Source of the DNA: Rhea pennata | Taxonomy: Eukaryota > Chordata > Aves > Rheiformes > Rheidae | NCBI RefSeq assembly: GCF_028389875.1 | Contig: NC_084663.1 | Location: 94,905,265 to 94,969,264 of the forward strand | DNA: 64,000 nucleotides | Direction of reading: 5' to 3' | Shown here: in pieces, positions 23,301 through 35,249 of the stretch | How the letters are laid out: each line of letters opens with the position of its first letter | Position numbering within the stretch: position 1 is the stretch's first letter | Made by a program: the position numbers and the translations under genes | The notes under the pieces: generated by a model | Database searches by the model: none | Seen by the model: the letters and a program-made list of their open reading frames with translations, nothing else | Told to the model about the DNA's origin: nothing

Positions 23301-26300
23301 TCATGAAGACTGCTCTTTACACATTTTTGTGTGCTGTAAGTATAATTTGTGTAGGCAGGCCCAAAGGACTGCCTACAAGTTCTGAGGTGGAGCTGTGCCT
23401 GCTGTCTGTGGTAGATGGTTGCTTACTGTCTCCTTCCACCTGGATGTTGCTTTGTGCCTACCTAAACAGAAATATAGAATATAGTTCATGTTAATCCGGC
23501 TTTGTGTACAGGTATATTGTTCCTTAGGCGACCATCATCGTATTTGTTTCAAGATAAAATAAAAGAGAGAGTGCAGGGTTCCTTGGAACAAATGAGGTGG
23601 TGCAGAATAGGTCTGGGGTGTGGGTATTGGTTTATTCTGTAAACTGATTCTGCCCTTTGCTACCTGATTAGATAGCTCTCTGAAGTAGTATGTTGTCTTC
23701 CTTCTGTTGTACCAGAGCAGTCCAGGTACACTGTACTTGTTGAATAGAGGTCATATTGTATAAATAGGAAGTTATTCCTAGTAATACTAAAAGGGGTTCA
23801 GTATTAGGAGGTTCCACTCAGAAAGAGGGTTCAGGTTTGTGAGGGAGAGATGGTGACTGCAGAGGCTGAGACACTTCCACGTAGCTGAAGGGAGGGGAGC
23901 TCCGTGACTTGGTGAGGGAACTTTTGGGAGCAGCTTGGGAGGAATGGGCCTCCCACCTTGCAAGGGAGAGGAATTGCCCTGTGCTTGAACGGATTGCACT
24001 TCAGAGCATCCTGACAAGCTCCAGACACTGAATCTGTAGCCTCTCTTTTTCAAAATTACTCATGAAATCCAGAAAGAGAGCTATTTGGCAGCAATTCTTG
24101 CCCCAACCATCTGAATGCATGCCGCAAAGAAGCGGCCAGATAGTGGAGCTGTTCTTACCTACTCCCTATTCTTGCATGGGCCAAGGATGAGCATATATCA
24201 AATGCCCAGTTTAAATGCATGTTTAAAATGCCCAGTCTTTTCTTTCCCTGAAGTCCATCCAGACATGTAGAGGAGAAACCTGACTCTGCGATCTCCTAAA
24301 GATGATCTTGGTCTTCAGCAATGGTCAGCTGGGATCCTGGCAAGAGAGCAGTCTAGAGGAAGCAGACTAGAAAATACATGGCTCTAACATAAAGAGGCTC
24401 GAATAGCAAGCAGGGAAATTGCTATTAATTGTTATTAATAACACTCTCATTACAGCTTCATTTGTTTGACATAAATGTTCCTGGGAAGATCCAGTTCAAA
24501 GAGTCTGAGACTCTGAGTCCAGGGAGTGCTTTCTCTGTGTTTGATACTCGTGAGTATAAGACAAGCCTTCTCTCTAAAGAACGCTGCCAATTTGATGCTA
24601 CAGACAGTCTTGGAACGGTTGTCTTAGAGATCTTTAGGTTGTTGGATTGATAGTAGGCATTTGACCTCTATGACCAATAGAGGTTTAAGTTTGTTCCAAG
24701 TGTGCGAATTACTTCTAAAACTCTTTACAAGGGTGATGAGATTGAAAAAGGACAGAAGAGTAGAAAAGGATAAAGTACGCATCATGGTGCTTCCATTACC
24801 AAACAAGGCTCTGTTGATTTCTAATTGAGTATTTACTGTATTGTTCTTTCTTTTGAGAGAAATGGCATCTAGGTGAAGACTGCTTATATTATTTTCCAGG
24901 CTGTGTTTTACATAGAGCAAACAGCTACACTAGCATGTTGCTTCATATGAAGCTGATACAGTCACGGAGACAATCAACTATTAAACACCATTTAAACACT
25001 CTTGCATCAACTACGTCTGATAAAGATGCAACACGCCTATCACTCTGTCTTCAGTGCCCCATAACTATCATGCTCCATAACTGAACTCTCCTAAGAGTCT
25101 CAGCTCCGTGGCCACTTCCTGCTCCTCCTAACGCGCACACTGTAAGAAAGCACATAATTGTAGTCTCTTTAGTTCATGCAGAGCAGTGAGTGGTCTCTTT
25201 TTCTTTGCACATCACTGGAAAGCTTGTGGCTCCATGAGAGAGAAATGCAACATTACACAAAGACCTTGTATGACGTAATTTTGTGGACATGCCCTTATGA
25301 TGAATGAATTCTCACCCTCAAATAGCCAGTGCTTGCTGCAGATAAGGAGACACATGTAAATATACCTCCTCTTGTTGCTGTGACGCATGTTAATTAACAG
25401 CTGGCAGGATGGCTGCAGGGAAGCTTGTGATTAATTCTGTGTACTTCTGGTAGCAATATGACCGTTGTCTCTTGTGTTTTGAGAACAGCATACTGTAAAG
25501 TGGGCCTGGGCATCTGCTATGATATCAGATTTGCTGAGCTGGCTCAAGTCTATGGACAGAAAGGTGAGACTGGGTCACCTAACAAAGTGGAGCAGGGCTA
25601 GCCTGAAGGCCTGAACTATGCAAGGCTGTTTCAGGGTGGTACATACCGAGTAATCTGTGCATGACCAGGCCCTCTCATGACACAAATAATACAAAATGCA
25701 GCTTGTGTCTGAGTCCTCATTATTCAAACGAGTATCTCCTCTGCTTGAGTAAGGAGTGTCTCCTGCTGTGCCTCTGCTGATGGAACAGTAGAGATGGATG
25801 AAGTTCGCATGGCCCCACACTTGCCATCATATCGTAGGGCTTTGCTGACATAAATAATCATCAGTACCATGCAAGGAGAGGCTAAATTTTCTTCCTTTGT
25901 GGACACAAGTCAGGCAATAAACACTGAAAGAAAGCTTGCCTTGACCCCCAGCGTGAAGGGTGGCTGTAGGGTAAACCATTTTCCCCTTGATGATGGTTGG
26001 GTTCTAATTTTCTTTTAACAAAGGTTGCCAGCTGTTGATATATCCAGGGGCTTTTAATCTAACAACAGGACCAGCTCACTGGGAACTACTGCAAAGGGGA
26101 CGGTAAGGACTAAGTTACCTGCTTATACTCCTGTTCCATAGGGGGTTTTAGCATATAGAACGGAATTCTTGTATTCTAACCCATGTTATGCAGAGTAAGG
26201 AGTGCTGCAAGGTCACCCTGCTGTCAGTGGTATACTGTTCCTCAGCCTTGCTCTGCTTGACACCAAATTTTGCTGTCAAAGAGGAAAGCAGGAGATGCTT

Positions 26301-28624
26301 ATCCTTCACTCCTGTCAGCCCCTCTGCCCACCACTGTACCCTTACAAGGACCTTTTCCCTGTACTGCTCTGAGCACCATTCACACACCCACTTCTAGAGA
26401 GAAGGGGCAGGAGCCAGCCGTAACCAGTTAAGAACTGCTCTAACTGAAGATAGAAACAGACCCCAAGGCTCCTGGATGTAGGGTTCTTTTCTTAAGCCGT
26501 AAATTAAGTCAGAGGTCTTCATTTGGTCAGCTTCAGTCACCTTTGCTACATACTGAACAAATGGGTAATTCATGCTAACCCTAACTCTGGGGGCAGGTAG
26601 TAGAGACTTCTCTTTCCAAGCTTTCTGATTTTTCTCTGACCTTTGTCATTAATGGTTTTGGCTACTCTGCAGAAGGAGGTATTGCCTACTCCTTCAGCAT
26701 GACTTCTTTCTCTTCTGCTTAGTTAAGTGGTGGTATAGGGGAAAAAAAAAAGAAAAAAAAGTCCACTGATGTTTCCTTTTCCCCTATGTTTCTGTAAACA
26801 CAGAGCTGTTGATAATCAAGTCTATGTAGCTACTGCATCTCCTGCTAGAGATGAAAAAGCATCCTACGTTGCTTGGGGACACAGCACTGTAGTAAATCCG
26901 TGGTGAGTTCAGAAAAAAATAATCTTTTTTTGGTTGAGAAGTGTTTTACTTGACAGTCACAGTTCAGTCTCACATTTCCACCCACTCCTAAAAGTGTCTT
27001 AAGTTCTTTTAAAAAGCTAAAAAACTTTTGGGGAACTCTTTTCTTTTTGGTTCATTTTATTTTGTTTTTTTTTATGAAGTGCCCCATTTAACAGTATTTG
27101 ATATAGGCCCTTGCTCTCTAAGAGGTTTTTTCACGTAGCAAAAGCAGCAGACAGATGCGTTTCATGTTCTTAAGTGACAAAATCAGACAAGGGAGCAGTA
27201 AGCCGACATTTTCAAAATCATCCTTTTTTCTTATTTTTAGGAGTTTTGGGGGGCTTTTTATTTACCCGGTAAAACTAGTTTAACAATATGTATTCTCATT
27301 GGAAGCATAGAAACTACTTTAGTAGCATTAAGTATTGGTTAAGCTGCTGGCCTTCTCAAATTGTCCCTGAAATTTGTTCCATTATTTACTATGAACTGTA
27401 ATAATGGTCTGTATAGAGCAGACTCATGTTAAACTTTGCACGAAACCGTTTAACTTCCTCAAAGAACAACCCTGCTTTGACACTAGAAAGAACAAGAATG
27501 TCTTCAACTAGACAAGACACGTTCTGACTGAAGCAGCAGTAACTTTCTGCTCTGCGCTTGAGTGGCCCTGGGTAAAAGTAACAGTCTTCAGTCAACTCTT
27601 TTTCTTCCGAATAAAAAATTCCACTCAATTCTTCTAGACAGTTGCAAAGTAAGTAAAACCTTTTTAGCTATGTCAAGAGCTTTTAACTTCACATGATGAT
27701 AGCAAGGATGTTCTTCCTGGTGGAGCCTAGCATTTAGTAGCTCAGGCGGAGTATGAAGTGTACTCCTGTTAAAAGCCAGTAGAATCTGAAATGGGAAAGG
27801 TTTAGTCCTTACCTGCTGGAGATGTTTCTTTCCCCTTAAGTTATATTCCATGGTCACGTGCACTGGTTCTCATATTTGGTTCATGCTTCTTGAGCGTCAG
27901 AAGCATGCTTAAGCATGCATATGTCACATGAAAACTTGGAAGCTATTTCTATCATTCAAGAGTTAGGAATTAGGATGCTGGTTTTAGGTCAGCCCTGTCT
28001 CTGCAGCCCCAGCTCTCAAAGGGTAGACTCTTACACAAGCAACAGCAACTGGATTGCGGCCTTGGTACCTCTGTGTTAATGCTCTGAACAAATGTCCTCA
28101 ATTGTGCAGGGGTGAAGTCATAGCCAAAGCTGGCACCGAGGAAACAGTTCTGTACGCAGATATAGGTAAGCTAGTAGGTTTTTTCCTACTCTATTCTTCT
28201 CCTGAGTAAGGGTCATGAGCCTAAGAGCTGGGGGTCTTGGGCTTGTCTGTCCTCACACAGGTACATATGATGCAGCCTTCCCTTCCCTGTCTCTGCTAGC
28301 ATAAAACAAGAAGAGCAGCAGCGAGGCCAGACTATTCCAGTCTCCTCCCTTGTAAGGCAGTGGCTGCCTTAGGCAAGAGCAAAGTTCAGGCTTTGTTCTG
28401 CCTGGCTCCCTAGTCATGGTGACCAACAGGAACATTCTTTGTGAAAGCTGCTCATTTCCTGCCTTGCTCAGAGCAAGCTGTGCACTTTCCAGGCCTTTCT
28501 GACTGTGTTCTAATAGCTCTCTCTTCTCCCTGTAGATCTGAAGAAGCTTGCAGAAATCCGTCAACAAATCCCTATTTTGAGCCAGAAGCGTAATGATCTC
28601 TATGGCATAGAGATGAAAAAATGA
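16902..28624 (+). CDS. NIT2: NIT2, omega-amidase (ten coding exons, complete)
   Basis: NIT2 is a cytosolic and mitochondrial nitrilase-superfamily enzyme that hydrolyses alpha-ketoglutaramate and alpha-ketosuccinamate to the keto acid and ammonia, completing the glutamine transaminase pathway. Coding exons: 16902-16908, 19040-19158, 22505-22625, 22777-22865, 24456-24549, 25489-25563, 26024-26102, 26804-26902, 28110-28165 and 28536-28624. All borders are AG/GT and the phases join to 275 codons, close to the usual 276. The catalytic triad is present: Glu43 in ALPECFNSP, Lys112 in AKHRKLHLFD and Cys153 in [10 protein letters not shown]. The start lies in the CpG island with the context GCGCCATGG. 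Exon 1 contributes only seven coding bases. Intron 2 carries a CR1 element. A broken copy of exon 5 and its flanks lies at 32.3-33.1 kb. Confidence 0.97.
19875..19898. repeat. GGAA tetranucleotide microsatellite
   Basis: Six GGAA units in NIT2 intron 2. Confidence 0.85.
21279..21909 (+). mobile_element. CR1 LINE, 5'-truncated, in NIT2 intron 2
   Basis: The sequence encodes the last part of CR1 ORF2, with motifs such as [20 protein letters not shown] and [20 protein letters not shown] around 21380-21550. It continues through the CR1 3' untranslated region (GGTTGGACTAGATGATCTCC) and ends in the short tandem tail ATTCTGTGGTTCTATGA. At least one frame change separates the ORF2 pieces. It is 5'-truncated like most genomic CR1 copies and lies in the sense direction of NIT2. 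CR1 is the dominant retroposon in birds and other sauropsids. Confidence 0.93.
22087..22145. repeat. poly(A) and A-rich tract
   Basis: About 25 adenines followed by AAAAG-type units in NIT2 intron 2. It could be the tail of an old retroposon, but no element body is recognisable beside it. Confidence 0.8.
23841..24625 (+). repeat. duplicon D1, resident copy spanning NIT2 exon 5
   Basis: This segment of intron 4, exon 5 and intron 5 of NIT2 is repeated at about 32287-33122. Shared blocks include AAGGGAGGGGAGCTCCGTGA-like sequence at the left, CAGCAATTCTTGCCCCAACC in the middle and the exon with its donor site at the right. This copy is taken as the source because it sits within the complete gene. 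Confidence 0.85.
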
Positions 28625-28760
28625 AGCTGCGTGAATGCAGAAGGCTCAGGTGGCATCATGGCTGCTGCCTTCATCTTTAGGATTCCTTTGCTTGGTAGCT
28701 CCAGAGGCTACTGCTAAATGGATAGTTAATAAAAAATAAATAAACAACAGTCTTGTTGGT
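28625..28760 (+). terminator. NIT2: NIT2 3' untranslated region and poly(A) signals
   Basis: Only about 105 bases after the stop are three overlapping AATAAA hexamers (28728-28733, 28735-28740, 28739-28744), then TTGTTGGTGT. The predicted 3' UTR is short. Confidence 0.8.
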
Positions 28761-29955
28761 GTAATTCTAAAAATCCATTCAAATGTAGCTTCTGAGCTGA
28801 TTTTTATATCTCCTGTCATTCTTTATTTTTTTACGGTATTTAACAGCTAGGACAAAGAGAGAAGTCAGGTGTTTTCTAACTATCTGGGGTTTGTTTTGCA
28901 GGAAATGGGGACGGAAACCATGTTACCTGTGGAAATCCTGCAAAGTGGCTGTAGTAGCTGGGATTTTTCAGTGAATTGTCAAATGATCTATCAGCATGAC
29001 TTTTCTGCTTGTCTCCTGCCTCAGTTGTACATGCCCAAGCCATCAGTTTAGACTTGCATGCATGCCCAATTCCTGACTGGGCAAGCTTAAAATTTAACAC
29101 GCTAAGCCAAAGAGGCCAGCTTCTGCTCTGCATTGCCGAAAGACGGTGCAAGAGGAAGCCAGAGAGAGCTACTACTCTAGAAGAATCTGTAACAGGCTTT
29201 GGTTCTTGTGCCTTCTCTAGACAACAGCTGTATTAAATTCTCCTTCTTGGAGTTCTTGTAGTACTGATGTGCACTACCCTTTTGTTAAAGCAAAGGCGTA
29301 GTAACATGCAAGTTAAAACCAAAAAATACTGCTTCCTTATTGTCATGGCAGAATGGACTTGAAGGCTGTCAGAGGGCAGGCTTAAACGTAGAAGGCTGTG
29401 AGAGGAGCCAGTCAAAGGGTTAGAAAATTAATTGCACTAGGTCTTTTCATCCTCAGACATGCAGAAGACAGGTGCTAGAGTTGCCGAATGTCAGAATATG
29501 TTATCCCTGTCAAAGGCTAACTCCCATCAGCTGCCCGTGAAATCCTCCTTACTCCATTGCTTTTGCTGAACAGATCAGCTAATTGATTATTAAGGATGGC
29601 TTTAAAATGCTCAGAACCAGGCCAGCAGTCTTAAAGCTGTTTGCGTAGAAGGAAGCCTCCTTGGTACTACTACTTCCACTCCTTAAAAATCATTCACAGT
29701 CCTGCATCCAACATGTCTCTCTGTTCACACAGCTAAAAATAGAGCTGTAATCCATGTGAGCAATGAGTATGGCCATAATACAAAGGAACGAGCATGGTCA
29801 TCTGAGTAGGGTGCTGTGAGCCAAGGACAGACGGAAGCCACGAAACAACACAGGTTTGCAAAGGACCACCCAGCGCTGCTCGGCAGATCTGTGTAAAGCA
29901 CTGGACACTGCTGTGACACTGCTAAGCTCACGGCACAGGGAAACACCGATAAAAG
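28760..29955. other. region downstream of NIT2
   Basis: No exon, RNA gene or recognised repeat was found between the NIT2 poly(A) signals and the duplicated block that begins near 29957. Confidence 0.55.
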
Positions 29956-29956
29956 C

Positions 29957-30084
29957 AACTGGTTTTCTCCTTCCCTTCTGTGGGAGAAAGAAGGAAATGG
30001 AGAGGCAGAAGAGCAAGGAACCTTTTGTCTTGAGAAGCCTTTAGATGATGGCTGGCCTGTAAATTGCAATTCGTGATATTAGGA
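29957..30084 (+). repeat. duplicon D2, copy 1
   Basis: This 128-base block matches 34669-34796 with only scattered differences; for example TGTGGGAGAAAG and GAGGCAGAAGAGCAAGGAAC are shared, as is TGATGGCTGGCCTGTAAATT. In this copy it is joined directly to the gene-family exon, whereas at 34.7 kb about 2.5 kb of extra sequence lies between. Confidence 0.85.
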
Positions 30085-31740
30085 GGTGCCTTTGCGCATC
30101 ATGTGTCGCTTCGAAGGCAGGATGTTGCGCGTGCACCCCGACAACACCTCGTGGTACCTCGCAGTGCTTTCAATCAAAACAGAGCCACTGGAGGAGCTCG
30201 AGAGGAGCTGCCTGGCGCGCACCAGGCAGACCTTGGCGCAGCTGCGAGAAGCCTGCCTGCAGAGGAAGGAGCGGAGGCCAAGGCAGAGCGAGAGTGAGGA
30301 AGAGGAGGGCAAGGGGAAGCGTTTCTCTCTCACCGCATCAGGACGCCTCAATGTTCGACCCAGGGAGGTGAGCGCAAGGAGTGGGCTGGGGCGGGAGGGG
30401 GAAGCCTCTGTGTGTTGGGGCCGGCCGCTGTGCCCTGCTGCAAGGGCCTGAGGGTGCTGGTGCTGGCAGGGCCGCGGGGGGCATTATGTGTTGGGCAAAG
30501 CAAGTGCCTTCACAGAGCTCCCTCTCGGACTTCAGCTCTGTGCCCGAAACTCCTTCTACAACCTGTGGAGACCGGAGCTGACACGAGCTCTTGAAGGACG
30601 TGAGCTCCAAGTGGCAGGTGCTGGAGCGGCTCTATGTGCACGCCCCCGAGAGGGAGCGTGAGAGGGGAGCCAGCAGGAGAGCTGGTGGAGCACCGCAGCA
30701 TGAGCCAGCAGACTGGAGCGATGAGGAAGGAGAGGTTGAGGAAGAGGCCCTGCAAGGGGAGGAGCTGCAGCAAAGCACGTCCTTGTGCATGACCTGGGTG
30801 AGGCCGAGCTTCAGGAGCCTCTTGGGTGACGGGCCAAGGTGCCAGGAGTAGGTCCCATGCTCGCCCAGCGTCGAGCCCCAGCACGCGGCCAGGGAAGCAG
30901 CCGGTGAGCTGCAGAGCACGCCTCCGGCCCCAGCAGCGCCCAGAGGAGCCGAGGCTGCGGCACGTCGTCTGGCGGGAGGCGTTCAGCATGCGGAGGACGG
31001 CGTGCCTCTCGCCCCCGTCAGCCAGCGCGGGAGCAAGGGCAGAGGCTTGCCCCACACACGCAGACCCTCAGCCTTGCCCTGCGCCTGCCCGGCCCCTTGC
31101 CCAGGACTCTCCTTCCCCCACGGGCATCGCCGCTCTCCCGCACGCTCCGCCTCCCAGGCGGTGGTCGTCGCGCCTCAGGGCAGCACTCGGTGCTCTGCGC
31201 AGAGCTTTCTGCTGCTGCTGCATCGCAGTGCACTGAGAGGGACAGCGGAGGATGCAGGTGCCAGAGGTGCCGCGAGACGGGGGCTGGCGCAGAGCATGGG
31301 GGCAGAGGGACACAGACTCTCTGCTGGCTGCTGCAGGAAGGCTGCCGCATCGTGCCCCCCCCCCCCCGTCCCTTTTCTGCTCCAAATAAAAGCCTGGGAA
31401 GAGTTTGCCCCCGTGTTTCTTTGTGTCAGGTCGGCGTCAGGAGACAGCGTGGTGCAGGCGCTGCCAATGAAGGCAGGCAGGGCTGGAGGGAAATGCAGTG
31501 AAGCGGTGTGAGAGGGAGAGAGGAGCTCGGGTGGGAAGGGGCTTCTGGAGGTGGCTGCTGCAACCTCGTGCTGCAAGCGGAGGCCACCAGAGGAGGTTTT
31601 GCAGGGCCTGTCAGGGTGCAGATCCGCTGATGGCTTCCCCCACGGCCTTGGGAAGTGGCAAGCAATGGGGCTGCAGGAGATGCCAAAATGCAAGAGTAAG
31701 GAGGTGGGCAGAGGGAGGAGGGTTTTCTCTAGCCAGCCTC
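30085..31740 (+). pseudogene. broken copy A of the poly-cysteine-tail gene family
   Basis: This copy matches the open copy at 37.28-38.94 kb. The first exon remnant ends at 30367 (donor GTGAGC) and keeps motifs such as HPDNTSWYLAVLSIKTEPLE. The second starts at 30536 after TTCAG (CARNSFYNLWRPELTR). About five bases are missing near 30588 relative to copy B, shifting the frame, and an in-frame TAG follows at the position corresponding to CQEE in copy B. The C-terminal coding stretch ending FCCCCIAVH and the AATAAA at 31385-31390 remain. The upstream two thirds of the first exon are absent. I call it a pseudogene formed by duplication with internal deletion; the family itself is unrecognised. 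Confidence 0.75.
31385..31390 (+). terminator. poly(A) signal of copy A
   Basis: AATAAA in the conserved context CTCCAAATAAAAGCCTGGGA, shared with copies B and C, after a C-rich tract. Confidence 0.7.
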
Positions 31741-32286
31741 CACCAGGTTCCCCCAAAACACTTCACCTTTTTCTTCCTGTCTCTCCACCATGATCCTGCC
31801 ACAGCTGACCTAGTGCCCTGAGGTAGCCTTCCGCCTTCTCTCGAGGGAGCTCCATGTGGCCGCTAGCAGCCCCTGCCACCCTGATGGAAATCAAGGAGTA
31901 AATTAAGCCAAACACAAAGGATTCCTTCCCCTTCAAGGACGGGCCACATTACTGTGCTCTCTGCGGCAGGTCTCTGCCAGCAAGCTTTTTCGATCAGTGC
32001 TCTCACTGCGTTTCAGGACACAGGCTGCAGCAGAACTCTGCAGACAAAAGCTACAGAGCATAAGGTGAAATGAAGAGGTATTAGTGGAGTAATAAATCTA
32101 AGAAAGTAACAATTCCCCATTGGAGCCAGGTCTCCTGCGTTAGACTGATGCCTGACACGTACTCAACAATCAGCATCCGTGTCTGCCATCACTGGGCTCC
32201 ACTGCCGAAATCACAGCAGCAGGCTGCACACACCAAATCAAAGTGTCCACCCACGCGCACCGACCATGCTGCCCTGGGATTCCCCA
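31741..32286. other. unassigned spacer between copy A and duplicon D1
   Basis: No coding exon or repeat was recognised. Similarity with copy B ends near 31735, and the NIT2-derived segment begins near 32287. Confidence 0.5.
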
Positions 32287-33122
32287 GGGAGGAGAGAGAG
32301 AGAGAATGACTGCGAAGGCTAAGACACTTCCACCTAGCTGAAGGGAGTGGAGCTCCGTGACTTTGTGAGGGAACTTTTGGGAGCAGCTTGGGAGGAATGG
32401 GCCTCCCACCTCGCAAGGGAGAGGAGTTGCCCTGTGCTTGAACGGATTGCACTTCAGAGCATCCTGACAAGCTCCAGACACTGAATCTGTAGCCTCTCTT
32501 TTTCAAAATTACTCATGAAATCCAGAAAGAGAGCTATTTGGCAGCAATTCTTGCCCCAACCATCTGAATGCATGCTGCAAAGAAGCGGCCAGATAGTGGA
32601 GCTGTTCTTACCTACTGCCTATTCTTGCATGGGCCAAGGACTGAGCAGTCTGCCTAGGAAGCAGCATAAGCATTTGATCTCTTCATCACTTGGTACACAG
32701 GGATGATTTGTGATGTTTAAAATGCCCAGTCTTTTCCTTCCCCCAAGCACATCTGGACATGGAGAAGAGAAACCTGACTGTGCGATCTCCTAAAGATGAT
32801 CTCGGTCTTCAGCAATGATCAGCTGGGATCCCGGCAAGAGAGCAGTCTAGAAGAAGCGGACGAGAAAATACACGGCTCGAGCATAAAGAGGCTCCATCAG
32901 CAAGCAGGGAAATTGCTATTAATTGCTATTAATAACACTCTCATTACAGCTTCCTTTGCTGGACATGAACGTCCGGGACGTTCTCTGGGAAGATCCAGTT
33001 GAAGGAGTCTGAGACAGCGCGTCCGGGGAGCGCTTTCTCTGTGTTTGATACTCGTGAGTAGAAGACAAGCCTTCTCCTGAAGCAATGCTAGCACCGTGCT
33101 GCTAGGCAGTCTTGAAAGAGTT
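32287..33122 (+). pseudogene. displaced, broken copy of NIT2 exon 5 with flanking introns
   Basis: The block repeats NIT2 23841-24625. The exon copy runs from 32950 (after CATTACAG) to 33053 (before GTGAGT), so both splice borders survive. It is 104 bases rather than 94 because of about ten extra bases, which shift the frame to an early TGA. No other NIT2 exon is nearby. Part of the intron also differs: about 32640-32715 holds sequence absent from the resident copy. The copy has gained CpG-rich bases compared with its source, like the GC-rich block in which it now sits. Confidence 0.88.
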
Positions 33123-33124
33123 GA

Positions 33125-34665
33125 GGACACCGGTGGCACTGGTACTGCGCAGGCAAGAGGGCAGCCCCATGACAAGCAGACACAGGCCACAGCTTTTGCT
33201 CAGCCGCATATGGTGGGCAACCAAATCCTGCCATGTTTTGGGGGGTGATTGTCGTAGGAGACTTGCTCCAAGCCGCAGCCCTCCACAAAGGAGAGGCGTA
33301 TGCCTGCTGGGACCTTCAGTTCTGGCATGGGGAGAGCTGCAGCGCCATGGGAAAAGCCTGCACAGCATGGCCCAGGCCTACGCGGAGTGCCTCAGAAGGC
33401 TGCACAGCCTACCAAGTACACCTCTTCCTCCGGCCTTCTGGAAAGCCGGAGGTTTTTGCCATGCCTCTCTCCCGTGGTGGGTGGGTGGGGATTTACAAGT
33501 AAGCAGTGTGAGTCTGAGCAAGAGCAAAGCAGCGTGCACTTTCCGTGCCCCCAGCACCCAGTCCCATGCCTTGGTCCCTCTTAGAGCACCATATTTGTTC
33601 TTGTGGATGCGCTCAGAGTGCAGGACCCTGCAGCTTCTGCTCCAGCATGTGTGCAGTGAGAGACGGTGCGCTGTGAAAGGCAGAAAGGTGCCAGGCACAA
33701 GTGGGACAGGGAGAGGCTGGCCATGCAGAGCGATGGGATCTGTGCCAGCCCCTGAGGAAAGAGGAGCCGGCAAATGGGAGCAAAGCAATGCCTGGGACGC
33801 TGCCCACCCAGAGCCAGGCCATGGACCCAAGAGCACCATGGACTGCAGCGCTGTCGCTTCAGTGTGCAGCGCAAGGCAGTCCGCACCAGAGGAGCCAGTG
33901 GCTTCAGGCAGTGCCTTGGCCGCGGCACGCTGATGCACACGGCATGCTTCAAGCAGCAGCAGCCTTGCGGATTTGAGCACACGCTGCTGCGTGCCAAAGA
34001 AATGGCTGCTGAGGACTGAGGTTTTGATTGTGCCTGCTGCATACCCTCCCTCCTGCTGCTTTCCTGTCCCCTGACAGCACTTTGTTCATGATGCTCCCTG
34101 CCCTCCTGTGTGGAAGGGCACAAGTGAGGACTTCTCCTCCCTCGCTCTCCCTGTGCTTCCTGCCGTGTAAAGCTTGATGGGGAAGAGCTTTCTTCAAAGT
34201 GGGGGCCGGCTAAGATAGGAAGCGCAGCCCAGTCAAGGAAAGAAACCTTGCTCTGTCCTGGTCTGCGAAGGGCTCTGCTGCAGCCTGGGCTGCCTCTCGG
34301 GAGGCTCTGTCATCTCCACAGCATCAAGGACAAGCTTGTGTCCCTGGCAACAGGCAGAACCAGAGGTGCCCAGTTCCACTGAGAAGGGCAGCAGACTTGG
34401 TCCCCTTTTCTGGTCATTTCCACTCCTCGGCTTCTGCAGGGCCTGACGTCTTCTCTGTGTGTGCGAGCCACAGCCCGCAAGCATGTTCGTACACCACGTT
34501 CTTTTGTCTGCCCTCCAGTGTTTGTTCCCTGAGCTCTTGTTTTTCTTGCACAGGTGTGCTTTCTCCATCTTAGTGCACGCTGCTGAAGCAAGGGCAAGAA
34601 CGGTGTGTGGGGTGCTTGGCTGAGGGGCAGAAAACAGGTGTGGAAGACGTAGGAACCCTGAGGAA
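33125..34665. other. GC-rich region without a supported gene
   Basis: Open frames occur on both strands (the longest 273 codons at 33112-33933, +), but they overlap each other, lack splice or family support, and are expected at this GC content. No repeat was recognised. Confidence 0.5.
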
Positions 34666-34668
34666 AGC

Positions 34669-34796
34669 AATTGGTTTTCTGCTTCCCTTCTGTGGGAGAA
34701 AGCAGGAAACGGAGAGGCAGAAGAGCAAGGAACCCTTTGTCTTGAGAAGCCTTTAGGTGATGGCTGGCCTGTAAATTGCAATTCATGGTATTAGTC
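34669..34796 (+). repeat. duplicon D2, copy 2
   Basis: Counterpart of 29957-30084. Similarity ends shortly after CAATTCATGGTATTAG. Confidence 0.85.
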
Positions 34797-35067
34797 TCCC
34801 GCGTGGCCTTTCATACTTAAGGGCTTAATTGCCTTTGGACAGTTCCAGGGCCACGATGGGAAGGGGCCGATTCAAGGGCTTACAGCGTGGCTCTGGAGTG
34901 GAGCCCCAGGGCTGGGGGCTGTTGGGGAGGACATGAGCATGAGGAGAAAGAAGCCCGTCTGAGCACGGGAGGGCAGCTCTTTGCTGCTTTACCGTTCTCT
35001 TTCTGTCTGGCAAGGAGCCCCGTGAGTAGGAGGTGGTGCACAGGAGAGGGGCGCATGTGCTTCACCA

Positions 35068-35245
35068 GGGGCCTGGGCTCACAGCAGCTGCAGGTCCTGA
35101 AGGCAAGCCCTTCACGCAGCGAGGGACCAAGGCTGTGGGTTGTCCCGCTTCATGCGGGAGGACACTGTGCCCATGCGCCAAGTGGAGGATGCAGGAGCTG
35201 GGAGCAGAGGCTTGGAGGCAGAGACACGGTGATAGGGTGCCCACA
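35068..35245 (+). repeat. duplicon D3, copy 1
   Basis: This segment (GGGCCTGGGCTCACAGCAGC at the left, GCTTGGAGGCAGAGACACGG at the right) matches the reverse complement of 59797-59945 and then 59138-59185. In the other copy about 0.6 kb of extra sequence splits it. A 44-residue reading (starting EGKPFTQRGTKAV) is open here but carries a stop in the other copy. Confidence 0.75.
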
Positions 35246-35249
35246 GGAA

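Noticed and set aside
33112-33933. 273-codon + strand open frame
   Set aside because: Overlapped by equally long frames on the other strand in GC-rich DNA; no second copy or splice signals to support it.
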